Assembly: GCF_003385955.1 (NCBI RefSeq) | Contig: NZ_QRDW01000001.1 | Coordinates: 62,001 to 126,000, forward strand | Reading direction: 5' to 3' | DNA length: 64,000 nucleotides | Source: Aestuariispira insulae | GTDB lineage: Bacteria > Pseudomonadota > Alphaproteobacteria > UBA8366 > Aestuariispiraceae | Shown: positions 8,925 through 18,969 of the stretch, piece by piece | How the letters are laid out: each line of letters begins with the position of its first letter | Numbering within the stretch: position 1 is the first letter of the stretch | Made by a program: the position numbers and the translations under genes | Notes under the pieces: generated by a model | Told to the model about the DNA's origin: nothing | Databases searched by the model: none | What the model saw: the letters and a program-made list of their open reading frames with translations, nothing else

Positions 8925-9752
8925 CTAAGTTTCCAGCGGGGCTACCGCCTGGATGAACACACCAAGCTTGTCGGCCAAAGACAGCGTTTCTTCCCTATCC
9001 AGGATAATCATGCCACCGGCATCAATGGCTATTCCCCGGAAACCGTTCTTTGACAAATTCCGGATCGTACCTGGCCCAATGGTCGGCAAATCAACACGGG
9101 TTTCCTGGCCAGGCTTTCTCATTTTGACCAGAACAGCTCCCTTGCCCTTCCGGCTCAAGGCGGCACAACGTTCAATCAAGGCATCGGTGCCTTCGATCGC
9201 TTCCACACCGAGTACAATGCCGTCCTGCACCACAACCCCCTGCCCGACATCTGCAGGTCCGATGATGGTAAGCACCTCCAGCCCGCGCACAATATCTGCA
9301 TGGGCATCATCATCCACCCCATGCCGGCCCAGAGGCCCCAAGGGCAGGGTAACATTCGGTAGCAGACTGCTGGCGCCGACAATCCGGAAACCTTCCTCTT
9401 CTTCCAGATATCGGATGACGGCCGTAAGAAGCCCATCATCGCCCAAGGATTTGGCACCGGTCTTCAAAAAGAATTTCATGGTAACCTTGTCAGGGCGTAA
9501 GGCTGCCAGGGAAGGACGGCGAATATGGCCAGCCATGACGATTTCGGAAATATTCTCGGAACGCAATATTTCCATTGAGCGTCCGGCGGCGCCCAAGCGG
9601 ACGGCCCGAAACGGCACATCCTGATAATCGGCTGGATTTGCTTGCCCTTCAAATCCAAGCACGAAAAAAGGTCTGTTTTCACTTTGACATTGGGCGATGA
9701 TCTGCCGAGGCAAATCGCCGCCGCCCGCCAATATTCCTAACTTACTTGCCAT
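8925..9752 (-). CDS. lpxI: UDP-2,3-diacylglucosamine pyrophosphatase LpxI
   Basis: Hydrolyses UDP-2,3-diacylglucosamine to lipid X and UMP, the fourth step of lipid A synthesis. LpxI (former DUF1009) replaces the unrelated LpxH in alphaproteobacteria. The 275-residue protein starts with KLGILAGGGDLPR and has the conserved GHIRRPSLAALRPD, SLGDDGLL and C-terminal AIDAGGMIILDRE segments of that family. Its start overlaps the end of lpxA by 11 bases, which points to translational coupling, and lpxB follows closely. No lpxH is in the window. Confidence 0.93.
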   Translation of the reverse strand: MASKLGILAGGGDLPRQIIAQCQSENRPFFVLGFEGQANPADYQDVPFRAVRLGAAGRSMEILRSENISEIVMAGHIRRPSLAALRPDKVTMKFFLKTGAKSLGDDGLLTAVIRYLEEEEGFRIVGASSLLPNVTLPLGPLGRHGVDDDAHADIVRGLEVLTIIGPADVGQGVVVQDGIVLGVEAIEGTDALIERCAALSRKGKGAVLVKMRKPGQETRVDLPTIGPGTIRNLSKNGFRGIAIDAGGMIILDREETLSLADKLGVFIQAVAPLET

Positions 9753-10548
9753 GCCTTCCCGTATCCGGCTGGGTCAGCCCACGGGAGGAATCAGATTGCA
9801 TAAAGCCAACAATATCCATCACGGGCTCCACCGTTTTGAACATCTCAGCGACATCTGCTACCCGTTCAGACATTGCACCTTCATCCGCAAACAGCATGCG
9901 GTAGGCACTGCGGATAGAATGGATGTCATCTTTTGATACCCCGCGGCGTTTCATGCCGACAATATTCAAGCCTGACAGGTTGGCCCGTGGTCCCATGACG
10001 GAACCAAACGGGATGACGTCATTTTCAACGCCGGACATGCCGCCAATCATGGCATGAGCGCCGATCCTGACGAATTGATGCACAGCCGCCAGACCGCCGA
10101 CAACAACAAAATCGCCGACAACCACATGCCCGGCCAGAGTTGCGTTATTGGCCAGGATAACATTATCTCCGACAATGCAATCATGTGCTACATGCGCACC
10201 GACCATGAAGAGGCAGTTATCCCCGACCCGGGTCAGTAAACCGCCGCCTTCCGTGCCGGGATTCATGGTCACATATTCACGAATTTTGTTGTTCCGGCCA
10301 ATTTCCAGCCTGGAAACCTCACCCCGGAATTTCAGGTCTTGCGGCTCATGCCCAATCGAAGCAAAAGGGAAAATGACCGTCCCTTCACCAATCTTGGTAT
10401 GACCGCCCACGGTCACATGAGAACGCAAAGTCACCCCTGTGTCCAAGATGCAATCCGGCCCGACATTACAAAATGGGCCGATCGAAACACCTTCGGCGAT
10501 AACGGCTTTTGGATCGACTATTGCTGTGGGGTGAATATCAGCCATCAA
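9742..10548 (-). CDS. lpxA: UDP-N-acetylglucosamine acyltransferase LpxA
   Basis: Transfers a 3-hydroxyacyl chain from acyl carrier protein to the 3-OH of UDP-GlcNAc, the first step of lipid A synthesis. The 268-residue protein is a left-handed beta helix of hexapeptide repeats (for example VIAEGVSIGPFCNVG) with a helical C-terminal part. The catalytic His lies in VGAHVAHDCIVGD. It overlaps fabZ by four bases and lpxI by 11, so the three are almost certainly cotranscribed and coupled. Confidence 0.96.
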   Translation of the reverse strand: MMADIHPTAIVDPKAVIAEGVSIGPFCNVGPDCILDTGVTLRSHVTVGGHTKIGEGTVIFPFASIGHEPQDLKFRGEVSRLEIGRNNKIREYVTMNPGTEGGGLLTRVGDNCLFMVGAHVAHDCIVGDNVILANNATLAGHVVVGDFVVVGGLAAVHQFVRIGAHAMIGGMSGVENDVIPFGSVMGPRANLSGLNIVGMKRRGVSKDDIHSIRSAYRMLFADEGAMSERVADVAEMFKTVEPVMDIVGFMQSDSSRGLTQPDTGRHGK

Positions 10549-11009
10549 GCGTCTCGGATCATCGCTGCAAAAGTCGCCTCGGCGACAACAGCACCATCCA
10601 CACGCGCTTCACCGGTGAATTTCCAGACCGGTCCACGCTGTTGTTTTTTGGAAACATGGATCTTGAGCAAATCACCCGGCACAACCGGCTTACGGAATTT
10701 GCATTCCTCAATCGACATGAAATAGACCAGCTTGCCTTCCGCTTCTTTGCCAAGGCTGGACACAACCATCACACCGGCTGTCTGTGCCATGCTTTCCACG
10801 ATCAAAACACCAGGCATAATCGGCTTTTGTGGGAAATGTCCCTGGAAATGCGGCTCGCTTGCTGTCACCCCTTTAACACCAATGGCATATTCGAAGGGCA
10901 CGATCTCTTCAATCTTATCAACCAGCAAGAATGGATATCGATGCGGGATCCGATCCATAATCTTCAGAACATCAATATTTTCCAGATATTCGTTATCAGT
11001 ATCAGCCAT
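10545..11009 (-). CDS. fabZ: 3-hydroxyacyl-ACP dehydratase FabZ
   Basis: Hot-dog-fold dehydratase of type II fatty acid synthesis; it removes water from 3-hydroxyacyl-ACP and so competes with LpxA and LpxD for the same hydroxyacyl donors. The catalytic pair His58 and Glu72 lies in HFPQKPIMPGVLIVES. At 154 residues it has normal size. It overlaps lpxD by eight bases on one side and lpxA by four on the other; this lpxD-fabZ-lpxA order is widespread in Gram-negative bacteria and balances phospholipid and lipid A supply. Confidence 0.96.
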   Translation of the reverse strand: MADTDNEYLENIDVLKIMDRIPHRYPFLLVDKIEEIVPFEYAIGVKGVTASEPHFQGHFPQKPIMPGVLIVESMAQTAGVMVVSSLGKEAEGKLVYFMSIEECKFRKPVVPGDLLKIHVSKKQQRGPVWKFTGEARVDGAVVAEATFAAMIRDA

Positions 11010-12030
11010 CTTTTCTTTCTTTTTTTCGCATCAATTTATTAATGAATACATGTTCGCGCAGCCATTGGTTTAATGGCACTGCGGGTACACCACCGACTTT
11101 TTCTCCGGCGGCCAGGTTCTTCATAACCCCCGCCTTCGCTGCAATCTGCGCGCCTTTTCCAATTCTCAAATGCCCGGCAATACCCGATTGAGCAGCGCAA
11201 ACAACGTAATCTTCAAGGACCGTGCTGCCAGCAATCCCAGTCATTGCAACAATGACGCAGGCTTTGCCAATCTTAACATTATGCCCGATTTGCACCAGAT
11301 TATCGATCTTGGTGAAATCTCCAATTTCCGTGTCGGGCCCCATCCCCCTGTCAATTGTGGTATTGGCACCGATTTCAACACCGTCACCAATAACGACCCG
11401 GCCCAACTGCGGCACATCAATATGCCCCTTGCGGTCCATGGCAAAACCAAATCCACGGGTACCGATGCGAACACCTGGGTGAATATTCGCCCTATTACCG
11501 ACCAGACAAAAGCCTAGATATGCGCCCGCGCCCACATGGCTATCGGCACCAAGCTTGACCGCATTATCAATGACAGCATTCGGACCGATATAGCAGTTAT
11601 CCCCGATTTCTGCATTGGCCGAAACAACGGCACCGGCTTCAATTCTACATCCGGCGCCGATAGTCGCCGTCGGATCAATAGCGGCGTCGGGGCTGACATA
11701 GGGATCAACCGTCCCGGATGGATAAAAATACTGTGAGATAAGAGCAAATGTCCGGTATGGGGTCTCCGATACGATCGGTATCACATGTTCCGGAAGCCGT
11801 TCCACATATTGCTGTTCAAGAACAACCGCGCCAGCCTGGGTGTTCGCCAACGCAGGGAGATAGCGTTTATTGTCGAGAAAACTGATCTGATCAGCCCCGG
11901 CATCGTCAAGCCCTGCTACATCTGAGATCATTTTGTCAGGCAGGTTCTCTGTAGTCGGAACCCCTATCGCTCCTAACAGATCACGCAAATTGAGGGCTGG
12001 GGATTTTTGAAAAAAACGCGTATCAGGCAT
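11002..12030 (-). CDS. lpxD: UDP-3-O-acylglucosamine N-acyltransferase LpxD
   Basis: Adds the second 3-hydroxyacyl chain, to the 2-amino group, in lipid A synthesis. The 342-residue protein has an N-terminal uridine-binding domain (about 1-110) followed by hexapeptide repeats forming a left-handed beta helix (for example SPDAAIDPTATIGAG) and a short helical end. The catalytic His is in LVQIGHNVKIG. The gene starts 25 bases after skp and overlaps fabZ. The C-terminus is lysine- and arginine-rich. Confidence 0.95.
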   Translation of the reverse strand: MPDTRFFQKSPALNLRDLLGAIGVPTTENLPDKMISDVAGLDDAGADQISFLDNKRYLPALANTQAGAVVLEQQYVERLPEHVIPIVSETPYRTFALISQYFYPSGTVDPYVSPDAAIDPTATIGAGCRIEAGAVVSANAEIGDNCYIGPNAVIDNAVKLGADSHVGAGAYLGFCLVGNRANIHPGVRIGTRGFGFAMDRKGHIDVPQLGRVVIGDGVEIGANTTIDRGMGPDTEIGDFTKIDNLVQIGHNVKIGKACVIVAMTGIAGSTVLEDYVVCAAQSGIAGHLRIGKGAQIAAKAGVMKNLAAGEKVGGVPAVPLNQWLREHVFINKLMRKKERKDG

Positions 12031-12055
12031 CTGCCGATTTCTGCTTACTGGAATT

Positions 12056-12628
12056 TCATTCGACGGTCAGGATAACGGAATCCAGGGCCGCGTTGGTTTT
12101 TTGCAAAACCGCTTCGGAAACATTCATCTGCGGTTCATATAGAAAAACAGTTCCCTGATTCCCGATCTTCAGAATCATGTTCAGTTTATTTTCTTGCGCA
12201 ACCTCGGCTACAGAACGTGCGATCACAGTTTCAATCTCGTTTTTTGCCTTTTGGAAAGCACTGTCCAGCTTGGCCTTACGAAGATTGAAATACTGTTGCG
12301 CCTCTCCAGCTTCCTTTTTGAACTCCGCTTCCTTTTGTGCAAAAACCTCACTGTCCAAAATGGCCTGCTGACCAGCCAGAGCCTTGCCTTTTTCATTCAG
12401 CTCCTGTTCTTTTGCCCGCGCTTCATCCTGAATCTGCTTACGGGCATCTTCAGCCTGAATCGCCAGGCTCTTTTTCCAGGCATCGGAATTGTTCAATACC
12501 CAATTGAAGTCCACCACACCGATGACCGCCGGCGGTATATCTGTGTCCTGTGCTTGAACCACATTGCCGAAAGCCAGGATCGCCAGAGCAACAACAAGGC
12601 CTTTGGTAAAGAATTTCGTAACTTTCAT
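12056..12628 (-). CDS. skp: OmpH/Skp family periplasmic chaperone
   Basis: Periplasmic holdase that binds unfolded outer-membrane proteins on their way to the BAM complex. I start it at the ATG at 12628, one base after the bamA stop, which gives 190 residues and a clean signal peptide (MKVTKFFTKG, then a hydrophobic core, cleavage after VVQA). An upstream extension inside bamA has no signal-like start. The mature part has GVVDFNWVLNNSDAWK, followed by a long, charged, Ala/Lys/Glu-rich coiled coil, as expected for the tentacles of the trimer. bamA lies upstream and lpxD downstream, the usual alphaproteobacterial arrangement. Confidence 0.9.
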   Translation of the reverse strand: MKVTKFFTKGLVVALAILAFGNVVQAQDTDIPPAVIGVVDFNWVLNNSDAWKKSLAIQAEDARKQIQDEARAKEQELNEKGKALAGQQAILDSEVFAQKEAEFKKEAGEAQQYFNLRKAKLDSAFQKAKNEIETVIARSVAEVAQENKLNMILKIGNQGTVFLYEPQMNVSEAVLQKTNAALDSVILTVE

Positions 12629-12629
12629 G

Positions 12630-15041
12630 TTAGAATCTTGTCCCAAAATTGAAGCTGAAAAACTCTGTTTTATCATAGTCTTCTTTAAGAAGAGCCTGCG
12701 CCAGATCAACACGGATCGGACCAAATGGAGATTTCCAGTTCACACCAAAACCAATGGAGTTACGAATGCTGGCATCATCATCCACGGTGCTATCGGTTTG
12801 TTCAAAGTCATATACCGTACCAACATCGGTATAGACCGAGCCTGAAATCCCAAATTCGTCCGGCAGACCCAGCGGGAACCGCAGTTCCACCGTACCGACT
12901 GCCGTCGTGTTACCGCCAAGAAAGTCACTGGTGGATCTGTCTCTGGGGCCAACCCCATTGGTCTCAAAACCGCGCATAGTGATGCCAAGCCCCGGAACCA
13001 TATAGGGATCGTCGATATTCACCCGATAACCGGCGGTTGCACTGGTTTTCAGAACCCACTCCTTGGAGAAGGAATAATAATAGGAACCTGACAGAATGGT
13101 ATCCAACTTGTAGATATCACCACCAACACCGGCATAATCATTATCCATGGACACAATGAAACCGTCTGTCGGGTCAATTCGACTGTTCCGGGTATCATAG
13201 GCAATGGTCTGCCCAACGCTTGAGATAATGTCCTTCCGGTTTTCCGCCGCACGAATGAAGGTAGACGCATTGCTGTCAACGTCTTCAATCTCTTGCTCTT
13301 CCAGACGGTAACGAACGCTTTGGCGCCAGACCGGCGTGATATTGTAACCGAGCCGCAGTTCCATCCCGGTCTGTTTCAGATCGGACGAGGTGCTATCCTG
13401 ATTATCAATCTGCTTATGAAACGCCGCAACCGTTGCCGCCAACTGCTTGTCGAGGAAATAGGGCTCGGTAAAACGAACGTCAAAAGCGGTTTTCGATGTA
13501 CCGATAGACGTCGCCAAATACAAATCCTGCCCTTTACCAAGGAAGTTCCGCTCACGAAGGGAGATTTCCCCCAAAAGGCCCGCTGAAGAAGAAACACCCG
13601 CGCCAACAGACAATTCACCTGTGGATTGCTCTTCGATATCCACTTCAACAATGGTGCTGTCCGGCGCTGACCCAGGAAGATTGTTGACTTCAACCGCCTT
13701 AAAGAAACCCAGGTCCCGGATACGCTCTTTCGACCGACGAAGTTTGGCGGAGTTGAAGGCATCCCCTTCAACCAAAAGAAATTCCCGGCGGACCACCTTA
13801 TCAAGGGTGCGAACATTGCCGCGGATTTCAATCCGCTCAACATATACCTTTGGACCGTCATTCAGTTCAAAGGTCACATTGATGACTTTATTTTCCCGAT
13901 CACGATCAATGATCGGACGGACTTCAACAAAGGCATAACCTTGATCACCAGCTGCATCGGTCAGTTTCAGGACAGTATCGTCGATAAGATCGGCGTTGTA
14001 CCAATCCCCCTCTTCCAACTCGACAATCTCCCGAAGCGGTTCTGCTTCCACTCCTCGGATCTTGGAAACAACATCAAACTTTCCAAGTGAATAGCGTTCG
14101 CCTTCTTGCAGGGTATAGGTAATGAAAAAACCGGTCCGGTCTTCAGAAAGCTCCGCAACCGCCGAATCAACCCGGAAATCGGCAAAGCCAGAGGCAAGAT
14201 AATACCGACGCAGCAATTCACGGTCGAAAGTCAGTTTATCCGGATCATAGGTGTCGGAATTATCAAAGAAACGATACCAACGGCTTTCTTTAGTGATGAT
14301 TTCATCTTTGAGCGCGCTGTCGGAAGAGAATCGGTTTCCAATAAAACTGATCTTATGAACCCCTGTTGCAGGCCCCTCTTCGATCTCAAAAGCAAGATCC
14401 ACCCGGTTTTGCGGCAGCTGAATGATTTTCGGCTCTATCCGTGTGGCAAAACGACCGCTGCGACGATAAACCTCAAGCAGGCGCTTTACATCATTCTGAA
14501 CACGGGTGCGTGTATAGACCACACGGGGGCGCAACTGCACCTCAGTTTCAAGAATCTCATCCTTCAGGCGTTTATTTCCTTCAAAGGCGATACGGTTGAT
14601 TATCGGGTTTTCCACAACCTTCACAACCAGATCAAGCCCACGCTGTTCAATCGACACATCGGCAAACAGACCGGTGGAGAACAGTGTTTTCAACGCCTTA
14701 TTGACATTAGATGCAACCAACGGATCTCCAGGCTGCATGTTGATATAGGAAAGAACGGTACTTTGTTCGATCCGCTGCGTTCCCTCTACAAGAATTTCGC
14801 GAATCACCGGCGCACCTGGAGTCGGCTTAGAAGGTTGGCTGGATTCCCCCCCTCCAATGCCCTCAACCGGTTCCGGCGCCACAACAGGCGGGACGGACTG
14901 AGCAACAGCAGTCCCCGCAGCCATCATGCCGACAAAAGAAACAGATGCCGCTACCGTAACAACGGAGAGGATTTTTTGTCCCTTAACCAAACGCAACACC
15001 AAGCTCCCAAAAACGTTCCACTTCTTATCGCACGGAATCAT
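12630..15041 (-). CDS. bamA: Outer membrane protein assembly factor BamA
   Basis: Core of the BAM complex, which folds and inserts beta-barrel proteins into the outer membrane. After a signal peptide ending around GTAVAQS come five POTRA repeats (starting at IREILVEGTQRIEQSTV) and a C-terminal 16-strand barrel with MRGFETNGVG, the family's RGF motif, and a terminal aromatic residue (GTRF). The start is not certain: the ATG at 15041 has GGA six bases upstream but gives a long n-region; a TTG at 15089 overlapping the rseP stop, and internal TTG/GTG codons closer to the hydrophobic core, are alternatives. It lies between rseP and skp. Confidence 0.93.
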   Translation of the reverse strand: MIPCDKKWNVFGSLVLRLVKGQKILSVVTVAASVSFVGMMAAGTAVAQSVPPVVAPEPVEGIGGGESSQPSKPTPGAPVIREILVEGTQRIEQSTVLSYINMQPGDPLVASNVNKALKTLFSTGLFADVSIEQRGLDLVVKVVENPIINRIAFEGNKRLKDEILETEVQLRPRVVYTRTRVQNDVKRLLEVYRRSGRFATRIEPKIIQLPQNRVDLAFEIEEGPATGVHKISFIGNRFSSDSALKDEIITKESRWYRFFDNSDTYDPDKLTFDRELLRRYYLASGFADFRVDSAVAELSEDRTGFFITYTLQEGERYSLGKFDVVSKIRGVEAEPLREIVELEEGDWYNADLIDDTVLKLTDAAGDQGYAFVEVRPIIDRDRENKVINVTFELNDGPKVYVERIEIRGNVRTLDKVVRREFLLVEGDAFNSAKLRRSKERIRDLGFFKAVEVNNLPGSAPDSTIVEVDIEEQSTGELSVGAGVSSSAGLLGEISLRERNFLGKGQDLYLATSIGTSKTAFDVRFTEPYFLDKQLAATVAAFHKQIDNQDSTSSDLKQTGMELRLGYNITPVWRQSVRYRLEEQEIEDVDSNASTFIRAAENRKDIISSVGQTIAYDTRNSRIDPTDGFIVSMDNDYAGVGGDIYKLDTILSGSYYYSFSKEWVLKTSATAGYRVNIDDPYMVPGLGITMRGFETNGVGPRDRSTSDFLGGNTTAVGTVELRFPLGLPDEFGISGSVYTDVGTVYDFEQTDSTVDDDASIRNSIGFGVNWKSPFGPIRVDLAQALLKEDYDKTEFFSFNFGTRF

Positions 15042-15085
15042 GAATTCCGTGTGCACCGACAGACAGTAATAAAGAGATTTTTTTA

Positions 15086-16225
15086 TCAATCAATGCCAAA
15101 TGTACGCTTGCCCAAGTTTATTAGGTCGTTGATCGTGAAGAAAATCATCAACGTCAAAAGCAAACTGACACCGACACGTAAACCAATCTCCTGGATTTTG
15201 GCATTTACCGGTTTTCCAAGCACCATTTCAAAGAAATAGAACAATAAATGCCCGCCATCCAGCATCGGTATTGGAAACAGATTGAGCAATCCCAGATTAA
15301 CCGACAATGCGGCCATCAACGCAAGGACACTCAAAGCCCCCATCTTACCCACATCGCTCGAAACTTCGGCGATTTTCACCGGGCCGCCAATTTCGTCCAG
15401 ATTTCCCTGGCCGGAAATCAACTGTCCCACAGACACCAGTATATGAACCGATATTTCATAGGTCCTCGTCACGCCATGGACTATTGCTTCCCCAAGGCCA
15501 ACATCCACCTGGCTGATTGGCCGGTTCACGCCCAAGGTATAAAGCGGTTCTTCTTTACCTGTCTCCACGTTGATCCGGCTTTTGATCTCCGGAGCCGCAA
15601 AAAGCGTCAATTCCACGCCATCGCGATTAATAAGAAAACTTAAAGCGCGCCCTTCGCTGCCTCGCACAGCCTCCACCAGACCTGAAAAATCCTGCAGAGG
15701 CTTACCATCGATGGCAACAATCCGGTCTCCCTTTTGCATTCCGGCCTTTTCGGCCGCCGAATTGGCAACGACCTCACCAATGCCGTGGGTTTCCAGGCTT
15801 TCAGCTTTCTGGAAGCCAAGCGAATAGGCAGCGGCGGCATAGACTAAAAACGCAAAAAGGAAATTGGCAATAGGCCCCGCAGCAACGACGGCAGATCGCT
15901 GATAGACATTCTTATGGGCAAAGGAAACCGACCGTTCCTGCTCGGTCAGGCTCTTATTCTCCCGCTGTTCTTCTTCAACGGACGCATTGCCTTCACCAAA
16001 CATCTTGACGTAACCGCCAAGCGGCAGCAGGGAAACCTTCCATCGGGTGCCGCTGCGATCGGTCCAACCGAAAATTTCGCGGCCAAATCCAATCGAGAAG
16101 ACTTCAACACGTACGCCGCACCAGCGCGCAACCAGATAATGCCCCATTTCATGAACGAAGATGAGCACACCCAGAACTATGATGAAATTGCCCCATCCGA
16201 TCGTGGCAAAAAAACCGTCCATCAC
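15086..16225 (-). CDS. rseP: RIP metalloprotease RseP (site-2 protease)
   Basis: Inner-membrane zinc protease that cuts transmembrane segments, classically of anti-sigma factors after a first periplasmic cleavage. The zinc site HEMGH is at residues 25-29 in the first membrane helix and the third ligand lies in PMLDGGH near residue 325. A PDZ domain in between contains KAGMQKGDRIVAIDGKPL. The 379 residues hold one recognisable PDZ, as in many alphaproteobacterial homologues. The gene lies 18 bases after dxr and ends at the edge of bamA. No sigmaE/anti-sigma pair is in the window, so the substrate is not known. Confidence 0.94.
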   Translation of the reverse strand: MMDGFFATIGWGNFIIVLGVLIFVHEMGHYLVARWCGVRVEVFSIGFGREIFGWTDRSGTRWKVSLLPLGGYVKMFGEGNASVEEEQRENKSLTEQERSVSFAHKNVYQRSAVVAAGPIANFLFAFLVYAAAAYSLGFQKAESLETHGIGEVVANSAAEKAGMQKGDRIVAIDGKPLQDFSGLVEAVRGSEGRALSFLINRDGVELTLFAAPEIKSRINVETGKEEPLYTLGVNRPISQVDVGLGEAIVHGVTRTYEISVHILVSVGQLISGQGNLDEIGGPVKIAEVSSDVGKMGALSVLALMAALSVNLGLLNLFPIPMLDGGHLLFYFFEMVLGKPVNAKIQEIGLRVGVSLLLTLMIFFTINDLINLGKRTFGID

Positions 16226-16243
16226 TAAATTCCCTTTAGCAAA

Positions 16244-17410
16244 TCAGGCCGCGCGGGCCCTGATCAGTTCCGCGGCGGACAAACGCGCCGCTTGATCCAG
16301 AGCAACCACATCCCCTATGGATGAGATATCGCCCTGCCCGCAATTTTCCAGCCCCTTTTCAACCAGATAGGCAATATCCAGATAACCGATCCGGCCATCG
16401 AGGAAGGCCGCGACCGCCATTTCATTGACCGCATTCAAGGTGATCATCGCGCGATCCCCGGCAGCAAAAGACTCACGGGCCAGACGCAGGGCTGGAAAAC
16501 GTTCCTCATCGGGCGCCTCAAAATCCAAACGGGCCAATGCGGCAAAATCCAGACGCTCCACCGGCGCTTCGATACGCTTAGGCCAACCAAGGCAATAGGC
16601 AATCGGCGTCCTCATATCCGGACTGCCCAACTGGGCCAAAACCGATCCGTCCTGATATTCCACCATGGAATGGATCACTGATTGCGGATGAACCAGAATA
16701 TCCACCTGGCTTGCCGGCACATCAAACAGGAAGCACGCCTCAATAAATTCCAGGCCTTTATTCATCATGGTGGCTGAATCAATGGTGATCTTAGCGCCCA
16801 TTGTCCAATTGGGATGTTTCAAGGCTTGTTCAAGCGTGATCCTGGCCATTTCTTCCACAGACCAAGTCCGGAAAGGACCGCCGGACCCCGTCAGAATCAA
16901 CCGGCGTATTGAATTTTTCTGATCTTTTTCAAACACCTGAAAGATAGCGTTATGTTCTGAATCGACCGGCAGTAACGTTGTGTTGGCGCGTCGAACTTCT
17001 TCCAGCATCAGGCGCCCGGCACAAACCAGACATTCCTTATTCGCAAAAGCGACGGTTTTCCCCTGACGGATGGCCGCCAATGTTGGCTCCAAACCTGCCG
17101 CACCAACTATCGCCGCCATGGTCCAGTCGACAGGCCGCGCAGCGGCCTCAACAATTCCCTCGGGGCCACACAGGATCTCAACCTTCAGATCCTTTACAGC
17201 ATCCGCCAACGCCTTGCGTTTATCGGGGTTACCGATGGCAATAACTTCTGGCGCAAACTCATGCGCAAGGGCAGCCAGAGCGTCAACATTCTCGTTAGCA
17301 GTGAGCGCAACGACGTCGTACAGCGCTCTGTTGGCACGAACAAGATCAAGCGTATTCATGCCAACAGACCCTGTAGCGCCCAAGACTGTCAGAGTACGTT
17401 TTTCCATCAT
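16244..17410 (-). CDS. dxr: 1-deoxy-D-xylulose 5-phosphate reductoisomerase
   Basis: Converts DXP to 2-C-methyl-D-erythritol 4-phosphate with NADPH, the first committed step of the MEP isoprenoid pathway; the products feed UppS next door. The N-terminal Rossmann motif [13 protein letters not shown], the NKECLVCAG segment, the metal- and substrate-binding region around [11 protein letters not shown] and the GGPFRTW loop are all present. Length is 388 residues. Two adjacent ATG codons are possible starts; the first overlaps the cdsA stop (ATGA), a sign of coupling. Confidence 0.96.
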
Positions 17411-18231
17411 GAAAGACCGCCATCACGAATGAAGAGCAAATACAGCATGAAAGCCGGGGTCGCGGCCAAAAAGCCGTCTATTCTATCCAGAACACCGCCA
17501 TGGCCCGGAATAAGATTACTTGAATCCTTCAATCCAACACGGCGCTTCATCCAGGATTCCAGCAAATCGCCCAACTGGGCAATAACAGCAACAGTTAATC
17601 CAAGCCCGCAATATAGCAGAATTCCTGCGTCATACACATAACCGAACAAGGCTCCAATCGCTCCGGATGCAGCCATGCCGCCAACCAGCCCAGCCCATGT
17701 TTTGTTCGGGCTGATGGTTGGCGCGAGTTTCGGCCCGCCGATATTCTTTCCAGAGAAATATGCCCCCGTATCAGTGGCAATCACCATCGCGACCAAAAGA
17801 AAGAAATAGGACATGCCGGCTGGATGGTGGCGAATAGTGGCGGCAGAATAGAGGCCCAACGACAGATAACCCGCCCCGATCAGCACCAGAAGGCCGCCAG
17901 CGGATTTCTTGCGTGCCACCATAGTCGCTGCACAAAAGCAGGCAGCCAGAACAAGAAAGGCCAATGCCAGATATTCACCGTGGAACTGTGACAGGGAAAA
18001 AGCCCCGAGCACCGTAAATGCCAGAAGCGCCCCGCCCCATTTCTTGTCATCACCGGATATCCGGGCCCATTCCATGCCCGATAACAGCGCGATTGCCGCC
18101 AAAAACAGGTTAAAATATTGCGCCCCGAGATAAAGAGGCACAACAGCGATCACCAGAATCACCGCTGCGGACATGCTGCGCAGCGCCAATCCGTTCAATT
18201 TGGATTTAGCAGGAATGAGCGACGGCTCCAT
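17407..18231 (-). CDS. cdsA: Phosphatidate cytidylyltransferase
   Basis: Makes CDP-diacylglycerol from phosphatidic acid and CTP in the inner membrane, the branch point for all phospholipids. The C-terminal signature is complete: [11 protein letters not shown] followed by [14 protein letters not shown]. About seven hydrophobic segments precede it. I use the ATG at 18231, giving 274 residues, although no good ribosome site is seen; this start lies inside the end of uppS (26-base overlap). A later ATG at 18174 would begin directly at the first membrane helix. It overlaps dxr by four bases. Confidence 0.93.
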
Positions 18232-18937
18232 AACGACGATCACGCTTGTTGAAATCCTTGACCGCCTCAACAAGATCGCTCCCGTCGAAGGCCGGCCAGA
18301 ATTTGTCCGTGAAATAAAACTCGGTATAAGCGAGCTGCCACATGAGGAAATTGCTCACGCGATACTCACCGCTGGTTCTGATAAGAAGGTCCGGATCAGG
18401 AATGTCGGAGGTGTAGAGCGCCGCAGAAACGGTCTCTTCCGTAATATCATCGGCGGAAAGTTCTCCGGCAGCCACCATCTTTGAGATAGAGCGAACCGCG
18501 CCAGTGATCTCCGCACGGCTGCCATAGCTGAGCGCGAGCACCAGACAAAGCCCACCATTGCTGTCGGTCAACGCCTCTGCATCATCAATCAGCCGGACAA
18601 TATCCTTTGAAAGACGGCTCCGGTCGCCGATCACACGAAAGCGGATGTTTTTGGAATGCAATTCCGCGATTTCTGACTTGAGATAGCGCCGTAGCAATCC
18701 CATCAAGTCATTTACTTCCGTTTCCGGACGCTTCCAGTTTTCGGAAGAAAAACTGTAAAGGGTCAGATATCGGATGCCCAGACGGCTCGCCTCTTCCACC
18801 ACTTTACGCACAGAATCAGCACCGGCCTTGTGACCGGCAACGCGGGGCAAGCCACGGGATTTCGCCCACCGGCCGTTACCATCCATGATAACGGCCACAT
18901 GGGTCGGAACCGCCAATTGCTCTCGCATCTCAGACAT
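18206..18937 (-). CDS. uppS: Undecaprenyl diphosphate synthase
   Basis: cis-Prenyltransferase that extends farnesyl diphosphate with isopentenyl diphosphate to the C55 carrier lipid for peptidoglycan and O-antigen. The catalytic Asp lies in [16 protein letters not shown] near residue 19, followed by the conserved [18 protein letters not shown] and [15 protein letters not shown] motifs. 243 residues is typical. It lies 32 bases after frr and overlaps cdsA in this classical frr-uppS-cdsA-dxr order. Confidence 0.97.
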
Positions 18938-18969
18938 GGTTTCACCAATCCTATGGCGGAAAGCCGCAA